A stretch of 64,000 nt of DNA from Desulfomicrobium sp. UBA5193 (GTDB taxonomy: Bacteria; Desulfobacterota; Desulfovibrionia; Desulfovibrionales; Desulfomicrobiaceae). Shown here in pieces: positions 32,920-42,138 of this stretch (its first letter is position 1; every line of letters starts with the position of its first letter). The position numbers were made by a program, and so were the translations under genes. The notes beneath the pieces were generated by a model. That model was not told where the DNA came from. It did no database searches and saw only the letters and a program-made list of their open reading frames with translations. The DNA lies in NCBI GenBank assembly GCA_002412965.1, contig DHWB01000007.1:175962-239961 (forward strand), given 5' to 3'.

Positions 32920-34202
32920 TCGCGAATTCCCGGGAACCCCGCTGCCACGGCCTCGATCTCCGCGGGGAAGATATTGATCGTATTCAAGACCATCATGTCG
33001 TCGCCACGGCCTGAAAAAATCAGCATGCCGTCCGCGGTCAGCCGCCCCATGTCCCCAGGGTGGAACCATCCGGCGCGGAATGCCCTGGCTGAGGCTTCCT
33101 CGTCATCGAAGTACCCCGTCGCGCACCCCCCGCCACGGATGCGGATGAAACCCGGCTCGCCCGCCGGAAGCGCCCTGCCTGCGTCATCGACGATCCCGAT
33201 CTCAATGCCCGGCAATGGCCGGCCCGTCGAATCGGGATGGTCGGCGTGCGTTTCCGGGCCGGCCTCAGTGGCGTTGCCGCACTCCGTGGCCCCGTAAAGA
33301 ACGAAAAGACTGCCGGTCAGGCGCCGCTGGATCTCCTGGCGCAAGGCTCCGGGCACCGGAGCGCCTCCGACGGAAAAACGCACGCCATCGAACGCCGGGC
33401 CTTCAGATTCGGAATCGAATTCGCGCAATAGTGACAACGCCTGACTCGGGGCGAGGTTGATCAGTGTCACCCCGTGCCGACGGCAGGTCTCCGCAAGGGA
33501 ACTCCGGAGGGGATCCCTGAAAACCAGCGTTCTGCCGCGCGCCAAATTGGCCAGATGGGACCACTTGCCGACGTTGGATTCGATGGAAGCCGGGCCGAGG
33601 ATCACGGAAAGCTCCGGCAGGCACTGCAGTCCGTAGCGGAAAAGCTGCTCCTGCGTGCATGGAATGATTTTCGGCCGCCCGGTTGTCCCTGAACTCGGCA
33701 AGAGCACGACCGCCTCCGGATTGTTATGTCCGGGACTTTTATCCCCCAGAGGGCCGTCTGCCAGGATCTCCTCGAAATCAGGAATCAACGCATCTCCCGT
33801 CGATTGTCCACAGGGCATATCATTGGTGATGACACACGACACCCGGCAACGTGAGGCGAGCGCAGAGCGCATGGCGGGAGGTTCGTTGTGTGCCAGGGTT
33901 ATCTGCGAACATCCCAGATACATAAGCGCCAGACACGTCACCAGATGATCGTATTCGTCTTGCAGGGTGATCCCGACCATGCCACCGGGATGGAGGCCCC
34001 GCCCCGCCAGCCAGCCCGCCATACGCCGGGCGTGGCCGTCCAGTTCGGCGAAGGTGGTTTTCCCGCAGTCGCGGATCACTGCGATCCGCCGGGGGTGACT
34101 GGATGCCAGCCGCGCAATGGAATCAACAATAACACCGTTAAGAGCGATGGCCTTCGCCGACTTCATGATTCGCGACCGCTGAAGCCGATGATCCCCGCTC
34201 AT
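32700..34202 (-). CDS. AMP-forming acyl-CoA/acyl-ACP ligase (ANL superfamily), copy 1
   Basis: A 500-residue adenylate-forming enzyme. Motifs: P-loop LLPSSGTTGRPK (about residue 160), VLYGATECG at the adenylate site, GWFHPGDMGRL with the hinge Asp, and catalytic Lys in IPRNAMGKVMRREL. It activates a carboxylic acid as acyl-AMP and passes it to CoA or, more likely here, to the adjacent ACP. The ATG overlaps the upstream ligase stop by 4 bases. The last 216 bases are about 95% identical to the end of the upstream ligase, while the rest is clearly diverged (see findings). Confidence 0.87.
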   Translation of the reverse strand: MSGDHRLQRSRIMKSAKAIALNGVIVDSIARLASSHPRRIAVIRDCGKTTFAELDGHARRMAGWLAGRGLHPGGMVGITLQDEYDHLVTCLALMYLGCSQITLAHNEPPAMRSALASRCRVSCVITNDMPCGQSTGDALIPDFEEILADGPLGDKSPGHNNPEAVVLLPSSGTTGRPKIIPCTQEQLFRYGLQCLPELSVILGPASIESNVGKWSHLANLARGRTLVFRDPLRSSLAETCRRHGVTLINLAPSQALSLLREFDSESEGPAFDGVRFSVGGAPVPGALRQEIQRRLTGSLFVLYGATECGNATEAGPETHADHPDSTGRPLPGIEIGIVDDAGRALPAGEPGFIRIRGGGCATGYFDDEEASARAFRAGWFHPGDMGRLTADGMLIFSGRGDDMMVLNTINIFPAEIEAVAAGFPGIRDCAAFPLRSEAYGDIPMLAVVPGEGFDSRALLDHCRERLGTRSPRKIVHVDHIPRNAMGKVMRRELAKLGGAS

Positions 34203-34418
34203 GACGCGCCTCCGAGCTTTGCCAGCTCCCGCCGCAAGACCTTGCCCATGACGTTGCGCGGGATGTGATTGACATGGACGATTTTGCGGGGCGAACGCGT
34301 CCCCAGACGCTCCCGACAGTGAGCCAGCAGGGCCCGTGAATCGAACCCTTCCCCCGGAACCACGGCGAGCATGGGAATGTCGCCGTAGGCCTCCGAGCGG
34401 AGAGGGAACGCGGCGCAG
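34135..34418. repeat. Duplicated segment, copy B (partner at 32636-32919)
   Basis: Partner of the segment described at 32636-32919. It contains the end of the first ligase gene and the start of the second. Sharp loss of identity beyond 34418 suggests recent gene conversion on top of an older tandem duplication. Confidence 0.85.
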
Positions 34419-35635
34419 GCCTCCACACCAGGAAAGGACTCGGCCACGGCTTCGATTTCCGCCGGGAAGATGTTGATGGTATTCAAAATCATCATATCGT
34501 CGCTGCGGCCGAAAAATAAAAGCATCCCGTCCCGTGTCATGCTGCCGAGATCGCCCGGGTGAAACCATCCGTCCCGGAACGCCCTGGCCGAGGCCTCTTC
34601 GTCCCCGAAATAGGATGTGGCGCTCGCCTGGCTCCTGATGCGCACATAACCGACCTCCCCCGCCGGAAGAGGCTTCCCGCCATCGTCGACAACCCCGATC
34701 TCGACGCCGGGCAAGGGGCGGCCGACCGCATCGGGGTGAACGCTGTGGACCTCCGGTCCTGCGGAAGCGACAATGCCGCACTCGGTAGCGCCGTACATGA
34801 CGTACAATTGCGTACTCAGCTCCTTTTGGATCGCAGCCCGCAGCTTCCCCGATACCGGCGAACCGCCGAGGACAAAACGGACGTCCTCGAAAGCGGGCCG
34901 TTCCAGGCCCGGTTCCAAACCCTTCAGGAGTGTTGCGGCCTTGATCGCGTTCATGCTGACCATGGTCACGCCGAAACGTCGACAAATGTCTGCCAGCGGA
35001 CGTTTCTCCGGGCTGCAGAAAACCAGTGTCCGCCCACGCGCCAGGTTCGTCAGATGGGACCACTTGCCGATGTTCGACTCGATGGAAACCGGACGGTAGA
35101 GCACTGAAGGTTCCGGAAGCTGCGGGATGCCGTAGCCGAAGATTTGCCGTTGGTTGCAGCGTACGAGCTTGGAGCGGCCGGTCGTGCCGGAACTCGACAT
35201 GAAGACCGCCGGATCTGCCTCGTGCGGAGGCGACTGCCGCCGATCCAGGGCGCTGTCGGCAAAGACGGCCTCGGATTCCGACATGAGAGATCGAATACCG
35301 TCCAGACACTGGTCCGCTTGCTCGACGATCACGCAAGTCGCGTTGCATCGCCCGGCGATGACAGACCTCATGGCCGCAGGCTCATAACTGGCAAGGGTGA
35401 CCAGGGAGCAGCAAAGACGCATCAAAGCCAAAGAAAAAACCAGATGGGCATGTTCGTCGCGCAGCGTCAGGCCGACCACGTCACCCGGCCGCAATCCCTG
35501 GAGATGCAGCCACGCCGCCGTGCGACGCACCTGCATGTCGAGTTCGGCAAAGGTGACGGGCGCATCGTCGGCGAAAACCGCGACGCGCTCGGGGGATTGA
35601 ACGGACAATTTCGACAGCGCTTCGATCAGGACCAT
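34199..35635 (-). CDS. AMP-forming acyl-CoA/acyl-ACP ligase (ANL superfamily), copy 2
   Basis: A 478-residue adenylate-forming enzyme, first gene of the module. Motifs: P-loop FMSSSGTTGRSK, YGATECGIV, GWFHPGDLGSM and catalytic Lys in IPRNVMGKVLRREL. It shares the layout of the downstream ligase but differs in the substrate-binding core, so the two may activate different acids. The Shine-Dalgarno is weak. It is one base-pair family with the downstream copy by tandem duplication. Similar ligase-ACP-hydrolase sets accompany exosortase loci; none is visible here. Confidence 0.87.
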   Translation of the reverse strand: MVLIEALSKLSVQSPERVAVFADDAPVTFAELDMQVRRTAAWLHLQGLRPGDVVGLTLRDEHAHLVFSLALMRLCCSLVTLASYEPAAMRSVIAGRCNATCVIVEQADQCLDGIRSLMSESEAVFADSALDRRQSPPHEADPAVFMSSSGTTGRSKLVRCNQRQIFGYGIPQLPEPSVLYRPVSIESNIGKWSHLTNLARGRTLVFCSPEKRPLADICRRFGVTMVSMNAIKAATLLKGLEPGLERPAFEDVRFVLGGSPVSGKLRAAIQKELSTQLYVMYGATECGIVASAGPEVHSVHPDAVGRPLPGVEIGVVDDGGKPLPAGEVGYVRIRSQASATSYFGDEEASARAFRDGWFHPGDLGSMTRDGMLLFFGRSDDMMILNTINIFPAEIEAVAESFPGVEACAAFPLRSEAYGDIPMLAVVPGEGFDSRALLAHCRERLGTRSPRKIVHVNHIPRNVMGKVLRRELAKLGGAS

Positions 35636-35701
35636 GTTCCCTCGCAGGACGCAACCCCGCCGATACCCGGATGAAACCGGCGGGAAATTTCTCGGGACAA
35701 A

Positions 35702-36730
35702 CTAGCCCAGTTCCCTCCACCCTTTCAAGAGCCCAAAGCAACCGGCCAGCATCATGTCGCCGCCTGGCGCCAGGAACTCCACCTTGGCGTCGGTCAGCAG
35801 GGCCCGCCTGGGACCGAGCACAACGATGCGATTGAAGCCCTCCGGCAGGTCCGGCACGGTCACGCAGCCGTGGCCGCCGTCGTCGAAGACCTCCGAATTA
35901 CCCAATTCCCCGTGACGGAAGCGCGCCAGATGGTCCAGAAGCCTGGTTTCGTCCAGGTGGCCGGTGTGGTGTTCGTACACGCCCAATACCCGCCTGCCGA
36001 GGACCAGAAAGGCTATGGTGTGGCTGTTGCCGACGTTGACCACAAGCGCCCCGTCCGTGGCCGCCGTGCGCTCTACGCTTGGGTCAAAGAGGGCGCCCAG
36101 CAGGGCGGCCGAGCCCGTGTCGGCCACCATACCCACCCCGATGGAACGGCGCAGGCAGGCCAGGCGGGTCATCTCCTCGGGCGGATCGGCGTACAGGAGG
36201 CGCGAAATGTCCCCGCCGTCTTCGTTCATGAAGCGCTCCCAGTAGGCGAAGCGCGAGATGCGGTTGCTCTTGCCGGGATGGAAGCCGTGGTCCTGCACGC
36301 AGGCCAGGACGAGGTCGGGCTGGGACAGGCCCGCGTGCTGCAGCAGACCGCGCCAGAAGCCGGGATCGAAGTCCGTCAGGAGCACCTGCGAGGCCGAAAG
36401 CGGCGGGATGGAGGTGATTTCGATGCCATGGCCGCGCACCTGGTCCAGATCATCCCCCAGGGCCAGGGCCGCGTCGGGATGGGCGAAGACCTTGAGCCCC
36501 GCGTCCTGATGGGCTTTGACCGCCCGCCAGAACCCGCCGCCCATGTTCTGTCCGTAGAGGTACACGTCCCGCCCCGCCGCCGTGAGCTCGCGGATGCGAG
36601 CCGCGACGCCCCTGGCCGGTGAGGGCAGGATGAACTTGGGGCAGTTCTCCAACTCCAGGCCTTCCTGATAGAGCAGCACGTCCTGGGTGCCGCTGCCGAT
36701 ATCGAGAATGAGACAGGTTTTGGCTGTCAT
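35702..36730 (-). CDS. DUF1786 family protein (ASKHA-like fold)
   Basis: A 342-residue protein. The start is the ATG at 36730 with AAGGAG upstream. It opens with a phosphate-1-like loop, CLILDIGSGTQDVLLYQEG, typical of ASKHA ATP-binding folds, and has later GGGFWRAVKAHQDAG and VNVGNSHTIAFLVLG segments. The family, DUF1786, is sometimes labelled pyruvate-formate-lyase-activating-like, without clear evidence. Its function is unknown. It lies alone between the ligase module and clpB. Confidence 0.75.
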   Translation of the reverse strand: MTAKTCLILDIGSGTQDVLLYQEGLELENCPKFILPSPARGVAARIRELTAAGRDVYLYGQNMGGGFWRAVKAHQDAGLKVFAHPDAALALGDDLDQVRGHGIEITSIPPLSASQVLLTDFDPGFWRGLLQHAGLSQPDLVLACVQDHGFHPGKSNRISRFAYWERFMNEDGGDISRLLYADPPEEMTRLACLRRSIGVGMVADTGSAALLGALFDPSVERTAATDGALVVNVGNSHTIAFLVLGRRVLGVYEHHTGHLDETRLLDHLARFRHGELGNSEVFDDGGHGCVTVPDLPEGFNRIVVLGPRRALLTDAKVEFLAPGGDMMLAGCFGLLKGWRELG

Positions 36731-36900
36731 GGGGTGCTCCTTGCAGAATGAATCGATCTTCCGACCAGGGCGGTGCATGGAGAAAAGCTCTGCGCACAAC
36801 CGTGGATCAAGGGATGGGAGGTAGCGCGATTCGGGTTTGAGGTCCAGAAATGAGGACGCGTCACGTGCCCGCGATATTCATCGAATCGCTTAATGCAAAA

Positions 36901-36938
36901 AAGCCCGACTCCGGCATGGTTTGCCGGAGCCGGGCTAA
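36901..36938 (-). terminator. Terminator of the clpB operon
   Basis: On the minus strand AGCCCGGCTCCGGC pairs with GCCGGAGTCGGGCT around a short loop and is followed by a run of six T. It lies about 20 bases after the clpB stop. Confidence 0.9.
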
Positions 36939-36957
36939 AGGAGTCGGTACACAGGAA

Positions 36958-39552
36958 TCAGAGCAGGAAACTCAAGGCGCCGCCCACTTCGTCCACCACC
37001 AGCTTCTGTCCATCGTGCAGCCTTCCGCCGATGATCTCCCGCGCCAGGGGCGTTTCCAGATGGTGCTGCAGGTACCTGAGTAGGGGGCGTGCGCCATAAA
37101 CCGGATCGTAGGCCTCGCGGGCGATGAACTCCTTGGCCCGGTCGGTAAGCGTAAGGATGATCTTGCGCTCATCCAGACGCGACTGCAGGTTGGCCAGGAG
37201 CAGATCGATGATGCGCGTGATCTGCTCAATAAGCAGGGGTTTGAAGAGCACGATCTCGTCCACGCGGTTCAGGAACTCGGGCCTGAAATGCCCGCGCAGC
37301 ACGCTCATGACCCCTTCGCGCACGCCGTCGCGCAACGCGCCCTGCTCGGTGATGCCCTCAAGGAGCAAATGCGAGCCGATGTTCGAGGTCATGATGATGA
37401 TCGTGTTCTTGAAGTCCACGGTACGGCCGTGACTGTCCGTCAGGCGGCCGTCGTCGAGGATCTGCAGGAGCACGTTGAAGACGTCCGGGTGGGCCTTCTC
37501 GATCTCGTCGAAGAGCACCACGCTGTAGGGCTTTCGCCGCACGGCCTCGGTCAGCTGGCCCCCCTCGTCATAGCCGATGTAGCCGGGAGGTGCGCCGATG
37601 AGGCGGGCCACGGTGTGCTTTTCCATGTACTCGCTCATGTCGAGGCGGACCATGTTCTCCTCGGTGTCGAAGAGGCAGCGCGCCAGGGTCTTGCACAACT
37701 CGGTCTTGCCCACACCCGTGGGGCCGAGGAACATGAAGGAGCCGATGGGCCGCTGCGGATTCTTGAGGCCCGCCCGGGCGCGCAGCACAGCGTCGGCCAC
37801 GGCCTGCACGGCCTCGTCCTGGCCAATGACCCGCTCGTGCAGGATATCGCCGAGTTTCAGAAGCTTCTCGCGCTCCCCTTCGACCAGCTTGACCACGGGG
37901 ATGCCGGTCCACTTGGAGATGATGGACGCGATGTCGTCGGGCCCGACCTCTTCGCGCAGGAGCCGCTGCTCGCCGTCATGCCCGGCCGAGAGCGCCTCAA
38001 GCTTGCGCTCGATTTCGATCAGACGGCTGTACTTGAGCTCGGCGGCCTTGTTCAGGTCGTACTCACGCTCGGCCTTGGCAATGGCCTCCTTGGTCGCCTC
38101 CAGCTCCTTCTTGAGCTGGCTGATCTCGTCGATGCCGCTTTTCTCGCGCTCCCACTGGGCTCGAAGGCCGGTCTGGGTCTCTTTGAGCTCGGCCAGCTCC
38201 TTTTCCAGGCGCTCAAGCCGCTCGCGGGAGGCGGCGTCGGTCTCGCGCCGCAGAGCCTCGCGCTCGATCTCCAGCTGCATGGCCTTGCGGTTGATCTCGT
38301 CGAGTTCCGTGGGCAGGGAATCGATCTCCGTGCGGATCATGGCCGCGGCCTCGTCGATGAGGTCGATGGCCTTGTCGGGGAGCTGCCTGTCCGAGATATA
38401 GCGGCTCGAAAGCGTCACGGCCGTGACCAGGGCCGAATCGGAGATACGCACCCCGTGATGGACCTCAAAACGTTCTTTGAGGCCGCGCAGAATGGAGATG
38501 GCGTCCTCGACGTTTGGTTCTTCCACAAGCACGGGCTGGAAGCGGCGCTCCAGAGCCGGGTCCTTTTCGATATATTTGCGGTACTCGTCCAGGGTGGTCG
38601 CACCGATGCAGTGCAACTCGCCCCGGGCCAGCATGGGTTTTAACAGATTACCCGCGTCCATGGCGCCTTCGGTCTTGCCCGCGCCGACGATGGTGTGCAG
38701 CTCGTCAATGAAGAGAATGACGCGCCCTTCGGACTTCTGGACCTCTTTTAACACTGCTTTCAGACGCTCCTCGAACTCGCCGCGATACTTGGCCCCGGCG
38801 ATGAGCGCGCCCATGTCCAGGGCGAAGACGGTCTTGTCTTTAAGCCCCTCGGGCACGTCCTTGTTCAGGATGCGCTGGGCCAGACCCTCGACGATGGCCG
38901 TCTTGCCCACGCCCGCCTCGCCGATCATGACCGGATTGTTCTTGGTGCGGCGCGAGAGGATGCGAATGCAGCGCCGGATCTCGGAGTCGCGGCCGATGAC
39001 CGGGTCGAGCTTGCCCTTGCGCGCGTCCTCCACCAGATCGCGGCCGTATTTGTTCAAGGCGTCGTAGGTTTCCTCGGGATTGTCCGAGGTCACGCGCTGG
39101 TTGCCCCGCACCTCGGCCAGCACGGAGAGGATCTTGTCCTTGGTCAGCCCGAACTGGCGCAGCACCACGGCGCTTGGCCCCGTGCCGGGCCTGTCCAGAA
39201 TGGCCAGCAGCACATGCTCGACGCTGACGTATTCATCCTGCATCTTCTTGGCCAGGTCGAAGGCTGCGAGCATGACCTCGTTCATGCGCTGGGTGACATA
39301 AATCTGGCCGGGCTGGGCGCCGGGGCCGCTCACGCGCGGCATCTTGCCGAGCTCGTTGTCCAGGGTCGAGGTCAGGGCGCGGACATCACACCCGGCCCGT
39401 TCCAAAAGACGAGGGACAAGGCCCTTTTCCTGCTCCACCAGAGCCCGAAAAAGATGATCCGTGTCGACCTGCTGATGCCCCAGTCGAATGGCCACCTGCT
39501 GGGCTTCAGCCACGGCCTCTTGCGATTTTTGCGTAAATTTACTGAGATCCAT
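36958..39552 (-). CDS. clpB: ClpB disaggregase (Hsp100 AAA+ chaperone)
   Basis: An 864-residue chaperone that rescues aggregated proteins with DnaK. The start is the ATG at 39552 after GGAGG. Domains: Clp N-terminal repeat pair (residues 1-145), NBD1 with Walker [16 protein letters not shown], the coiled-coil middle domain (about 405-525, rich in Lys/Glu heptads), and NBD2 with [13 protein letters not shown] and Walker [15 protein letters not shown]. Complete length. It is third in the operon behind the DnaJ-type and CbpM-type genes, an arrangement common in this group. Confidence 0.97.
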   Translation of the reverse strand: MDLSKFTQKSQEAVAEAQQVAIRLGHQQVDTDHLFRALVEQEKGLVPRLLERAGCDVRALTSTLDNELGKMPRVSGPGAQPGQIYVTQRMNEVMLAAFDLAKKMQDEYVSVEHVLLAILDRPGTGPSAVVLRQFGLTKDKILSVLAEVRGNQRVTSDNPEETYDALNKYGRDLVEDARKGKLDPVIGRDSEIRRCIRILSRRTKNNPVMIGEAGVGKTAIVEGLAQRILNKDVPEGLKDKTVFALDMGALIAGAKYRGEFEERLKAVLKEVQKSEGRVILFIDELHTIVGAGKTEGAMDAGNLLKPMLARGELHCIGATTLDEYRKYIEKDPALERRFQPVLVEEPNVEDAISILRGLKERFEVHHGVRISDSALVTAVTLSSRYISDRQLPDKAIDLIDEAAAMIRTEIDSLPTELDEINRKAMQLEIEREALRRETDAASRERLERLEKELAELKETQTGLRAQWEREKSGIDEISQLKKELEATKEAIAKAEREYDLNKAAELKYSRLIEIERKLEALSAGHDGEQRLLREEVGPDDIASIISKWTGIPVVKLVEGEREKLLKLGDILHERVIGQDEAVQAVADAVLRARAGLKNPQRPIGSFMFLGPTGVGKTELCKTLARCLFDTEENMVRLDMSEYMEKHTVARLIGAPPGYIGYDEGGQLTEAVRRKPYSVVLFDEIEKAHPDVFNVLLQILDDGRLTDSHGRTVDFKNTIIIMTSNIGSHLLLEGITEQGALRDGVREGVMSVLRGHFRPEFLNRVDEIVLFKPLLIEQITRIIDLLLANLQSRLDERKIILTLTDRAKEFIAREAYDPVYGARPLLRYLQHHLETPLAREIIGGRLHDGQKLVVDEVGGALSFLL

Positions 39553-39577
39553 AAGAATCCTCCGTCTTCCTGCTCCG

Positions 39578-39892
39578 TCAAATCCGGTTGCCCAGATCGC
39601 GCAGCCGTTCTTCCAAAGTATCGATGCGTTCCAAGAGGTCGACAATGATTATGCCGGCCACCGGACTCAATTCAAAGTCCGTACACAATCGCCTGTACTT
39701 GCGTCCCCGCAGCACATCCATGCGCACAAACAGAAATTCCTGCTGGGCCGTTGTGGATGGCACGATCCAGTCCATGCGGACAAGTTCCAAAAGTACGTCT
39801 TCGGTCAGACCGGTCAGCTCCAGAAACTCCCTGGTGCCGATACGCTCCGAGGTCGCCGGAAGCCCATGTTCATGAATCTGCACAAGTGTCAT
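39578..39892 (-). CDS. cbpM: CbpM-type chaperone modulator (MerR-like)
   Basis: A 104-residue protein. The pattern [38 protein letters not shown] and the coiled end [15 protein letters not shown] match CbpM/YccV-type modulators, which bind the J-domain of CbpA and inhibit it. It lies between cbpA and clpB with short gaps (10 and 25 bases), as expected for its partner role. Confidence 0.88.
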   Translation of the reverse strand: MTLVQIHEHGLPATSERIGTREFLELTGLTEDVLLELVRMDWIVPSTTAQQEFLFVRMDVLRGRKYRRLCTDFELSPVAGIIIVDLLERIDTLEERLRDLGNRI

Positions 39893-39901
39893 GTTCTGCT
39901 C

Positions 39902-40861
39902 CTACCTGGCCTGAAATGTAGCGATTGCGGACAGCTCGTCCCAGAGTTCGCGTTCCCGGTCCGTCAAGGTCTTGGGCGAACGGATTACAATGCGCACGAA
40001 CTGGTCTCCCTGGCTTTCGCCTTTGCCCAGGCCCTTTCCGGCCAGGCGCAGCTTCTGTCCGCTGCTCACACCGGCCGGAATGTTCATGTCCACGGGGCTG
40101 TCCAGGGTCGGGATGCGCACCGAGCAGCCTAGCACGGCCTCCCACGGGGCCAGGCGCAGGTCGTAGATCACGTGCACGCCTTCGAGACGGAAAAGAGGAT
40201 GCTCGGCAATGGAAACCTGCAACAGCAGGTCGCCCGCCGGACCGCCGCCCGAACCAGGAGAGCCCTGCCCGGAGAGACGGATCTTGGCCCCGTCCTTCAC
40301 GCCCGCAGGAATATTGACCTCCAGGGTCTTGGACTGCAGGTGCGGCATGCCATCCGCACCGCGCACCTGCTCCTGCAGGGTGATGGTCTTGCGACCTCCG
40401 CGATAGGCCTCCTCCAGGCTCAAGGTCATACGCACTTCCGCATCGCGTCCCTTGCTGCGCATGGATCGCCCGAAAGGATCGGCGCCAAAGCGGCCGCCAC
40501 CGAAACCGGCGGACTGGTTACCCCCACCGGTCTGGCCGAAAATCGTCTCGAAGAAATCGCTGAAACCTTCCCCGCCAAACCCTCCGGAACGAAACTGAAA
40601 ATTGTCGTAGCCTGGAGGCGGCTGAAAATTCTGTCCTTCCTTCCAGTTGGATCCGAAGGAATCGTAAAGCTTGCGCTTCTCCGGATCCTTCAAGACCTCA
40701 TAGGCTTCGTTTAATTCCTTGAATTTCCCTTCGGCCGCAGGATCATTTGGATTTAAGTCGGGGTGATATTTTCGGGCCAGTTTCTTGAACGCCTTGCTGA
40801 CCTCGTCCTGGCTCGCGCCCTTTGCCACTCCGAGCAGATTGTAATAATCTTTATATTCCAA
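39902..40861 (-). CDS. cbpA: CbpA-type DnaJ co-chaperone without zinc finger
   Basis: A 319-residue Hsp40. The start is TTG at 40861, giving the expected [13 protein letters not shown]-terminus; AAGGAG lies upstream. The J-domain (residues 1-68) carries the HPD motif in KYHPDLNP. A Gly/Phe-rich linker follows, then two beta-sandwich substrate domains ([14 protein letters not shown] onward); the Cys-rich zinc finger of DnaJ is absent. It is first gene of cbpA-cbpM-clpB, driven by a good promoter just upstream. Confidence 0.93.
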   Translation of the reverse strand: MEYKDYYNLLGVAKGASQDEVSKAFKKLARKYHPDLNPNDPAAEGKFKELNEAYEVLKDPEKRKLYDSFGSNWKEGQNFQPPPGYDNFQFRSGGFGGEGFSDFFETIFGQTGGGNQSAGFGGGRFGADPFGRSMRSKGRDAEVRMTLSLEEAYRGGRKTITLQEQVRGADGMPHLQSKTLEVNIPAGVKDGAKIRLSGQGSPGSGGGPAGDLLLQVSIAEHPLFRLEGVHVIYDLRLAPWEAVLGCSVRIPTLDSPVDMNIPAGVSSGQKLRLAGKGLGKGESQGDQFVRIVIRSPKTLTDRERELWDELSAIATFQAR

Positions 40862-40898
40862 AATAGTACCACTCCTTATGCTCGAGATGTACGCGAGA

Positions 40899-40926
40899 AA
40901 GATAATGCGCAGCGCACTCAAGTCAA
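40899..40926 (-). promoter_or_regulatory. Promoter of cbpA-cbpM-clpB
   Basis: On the minus strand TTGACT (40926-40921) is 16 bases from TATCTT (40904-40899), a good sigma-70 pair. An overlapping CTTGAG could serve as a heat-shock sigma -35, but I see no matching CCCAT-type -10. The region is 38 bases upstream of the TTG start. Confidence 0.6.
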
Positions 40927-40943
40927 CAATTTGACAACAAATA

Positions 40944-41570
40944 TCACATCCGCTCGTAACGGAACAGGGAACGATTCAGGGGACTGAGCACAAGCCACAA
41001 CGGACGCCCCAAATACGCCCACAAGTCAGCATCTTGTGCCTGGACTTTTTCTGCCAGGCTTTGTCTGAAATGCACTTCCAAGCGGATCATTTCATCCAAT
41101 CCGGGGGAGATGGCAAGAGCCTCCCCTGATGAAGACTTCGCGAGTCGTATCGCCTGCTCCACGGGGAAGAGTTCCTCGTGGTCCGCGATACATCCCCATA
41201 GCCCGGATTTTTTTTCGATCACATCCGCACGCGAAAGGGTTGGTGCATCCATGGCATGAAGAATTTTGTCATTATCGGCACAAAAAAGAGATCTACACTC
41301 CAGGGGGCGATGTCCGTAGATGGCGCAAGACTTGTCCTGCCGTGAATAATATACGCACTCCCAGCCCATGTCCTTGCCACGAATCTTGAGCAATTCGCGC
41401 TGCAGGGGCTGCAGCGAATCCAAACGCGGATCAAAGGCCAACTCGCCACGACGCAGACAAACCAAGTCGCTCATGGGAATATCATCTAGCAGATGAAGAT
41501 CCTCCAGATGCAAGGCGGGTCCGCCCTTCTGGCAACAGGTGCCACACCGTTGGCATGTACTCAAAGACAT
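40944..41570 (-). CDS. YkgJ-family cysteine-cluster protein (first copy)
   Basis: A 208-residue protein. The start is probably the ATG at 41570, 5 bases after GGAG; ATGs at 41573 and 41600 are possible. The N-terminal cluster [15 protein letters not shown] and the later [16 protein letters not shown] match the YkgJ (CxxCxxCC-type) family, thought to bind zinc or an Fe-S cluster. The function is unknown. A second family member lies at 47561-48253, on the other side of dsrABDN. Confidence 0.85.
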   Translation of the reverse strand: MSLSTCQRCGTCCQKGGPALHLEDLHLLDDIPMSDLVCLRRGELAFDPRLDSLQPLQRELLKIRGKDMGWECVYYSRQDKSCAIYGHRPLECRSLFCADNDKILHAMDAPTLSRADVIEKKSGLWGCIADHEELFPVEQAIRLAKSSSGEALAISPGLDEMIRLEVHFRQSLAEKVQAQDADLWAYLGRPLWLVLSPLNRSLFRYERM

Positions 41571-41689
41571 CATCACTCCATGAATCGGGAACTGGTGCAA
41601 TCAGACACTGACTATTTTCATCAAGCATTCCATAGGATGCCGTATGCCTTTTCCTAGGGTAGCGCGATGGTTCAAACAGTCAATGCCTT

Positions 41690-41730
41690 AAAAACACGAA
41701 AAGCCGGACAGGCCGGCTTTTCGTGTTTTT
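41690..41730 (-). terminator. Terminator downstream of the 115-residue gene
   Basis: An 18-base perfect stem, AAAAACACGAAAAGCCGG pairing with CCGGCTTTTCGTGTTTTT, with a 5-base loop and T-runs at both ends. It follows the minus-strand gene at 41741 and would end the dsrABDN-linked transcript. Confidence 0.9.
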
Positions 41731-41740
41731 TTGAAATAAT

Positions 41741-42088
41741 CTAGTTGTACAGTTCTCTTTCGAGCCACTGACGCACATCATCGGTTACTGGATAAATGCC
41801 CTTATGATTATAGACTCCCTTCATGAACTTGTCCGCGATCGATTCGGGAAGCGGCAAAACCGCCAGTTCATCGGCGCCGTCTGAATTACGGTAGAGCAGG
41901 GTTACTATCGGCTTTTCATTCCATGTATTTATCACAAAATAATGGGAAAAATCTTCCTTTCCCTTAACAGCGTATTTGTAGCCGCCGCGATAGCCGTTGT
42001 TTCCCCATTCCAGATAAATTGCCACGGCATCTTCGGGAGTCATCTCCCAATCAATGATGAGATCCTTGAAAGCGCGTAACTGACCCAT
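41741..42088 (-). CDS. Conserved-looking 115-residue protein, unknown function
   Basis: A soluble acidic protein that starts MGQLRAFKDLIIDWEMTPED and has a central aromatic-rich part (YLEWGNNGYRGGYKYAVKG, FVINTWNEKPIVTLLYR). No signal peptide or membrane segment. It follows dsrN by 50 bases on the same strand and has a strong terminator after it, so it could be the last gene of the dsr transcript. I do not recognise a family with known role. The composition is clearly protein-like and the Shine-Dalgarno (CGGAGGTG) is good. Confidence 0.8.
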   Translation of the reverse strand: MGQLRAFKDLIIDWEMTPEDAVAIYLEWGNNGYRGGYKYAVKGKEDFSHYFVINTWNEKPIVTLLYRNSDGADELAVLPLPESIADKFMKGVYNHKGIYPVTDDVRQWLERELYN

Positions 42089-42138
42089 AATTCACCTCCG
42101 TTTCTTGAGTTTAATTATTAGTAACAGCTCGCAATAAG

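Noticed and set aside
32700..35348. A single 882-residue fused ligase frame
   Set aside because: Its N-terminal third is a shadow of the upstream ligase; the ATGA overlap at 34199-34202 marks two separate genes.
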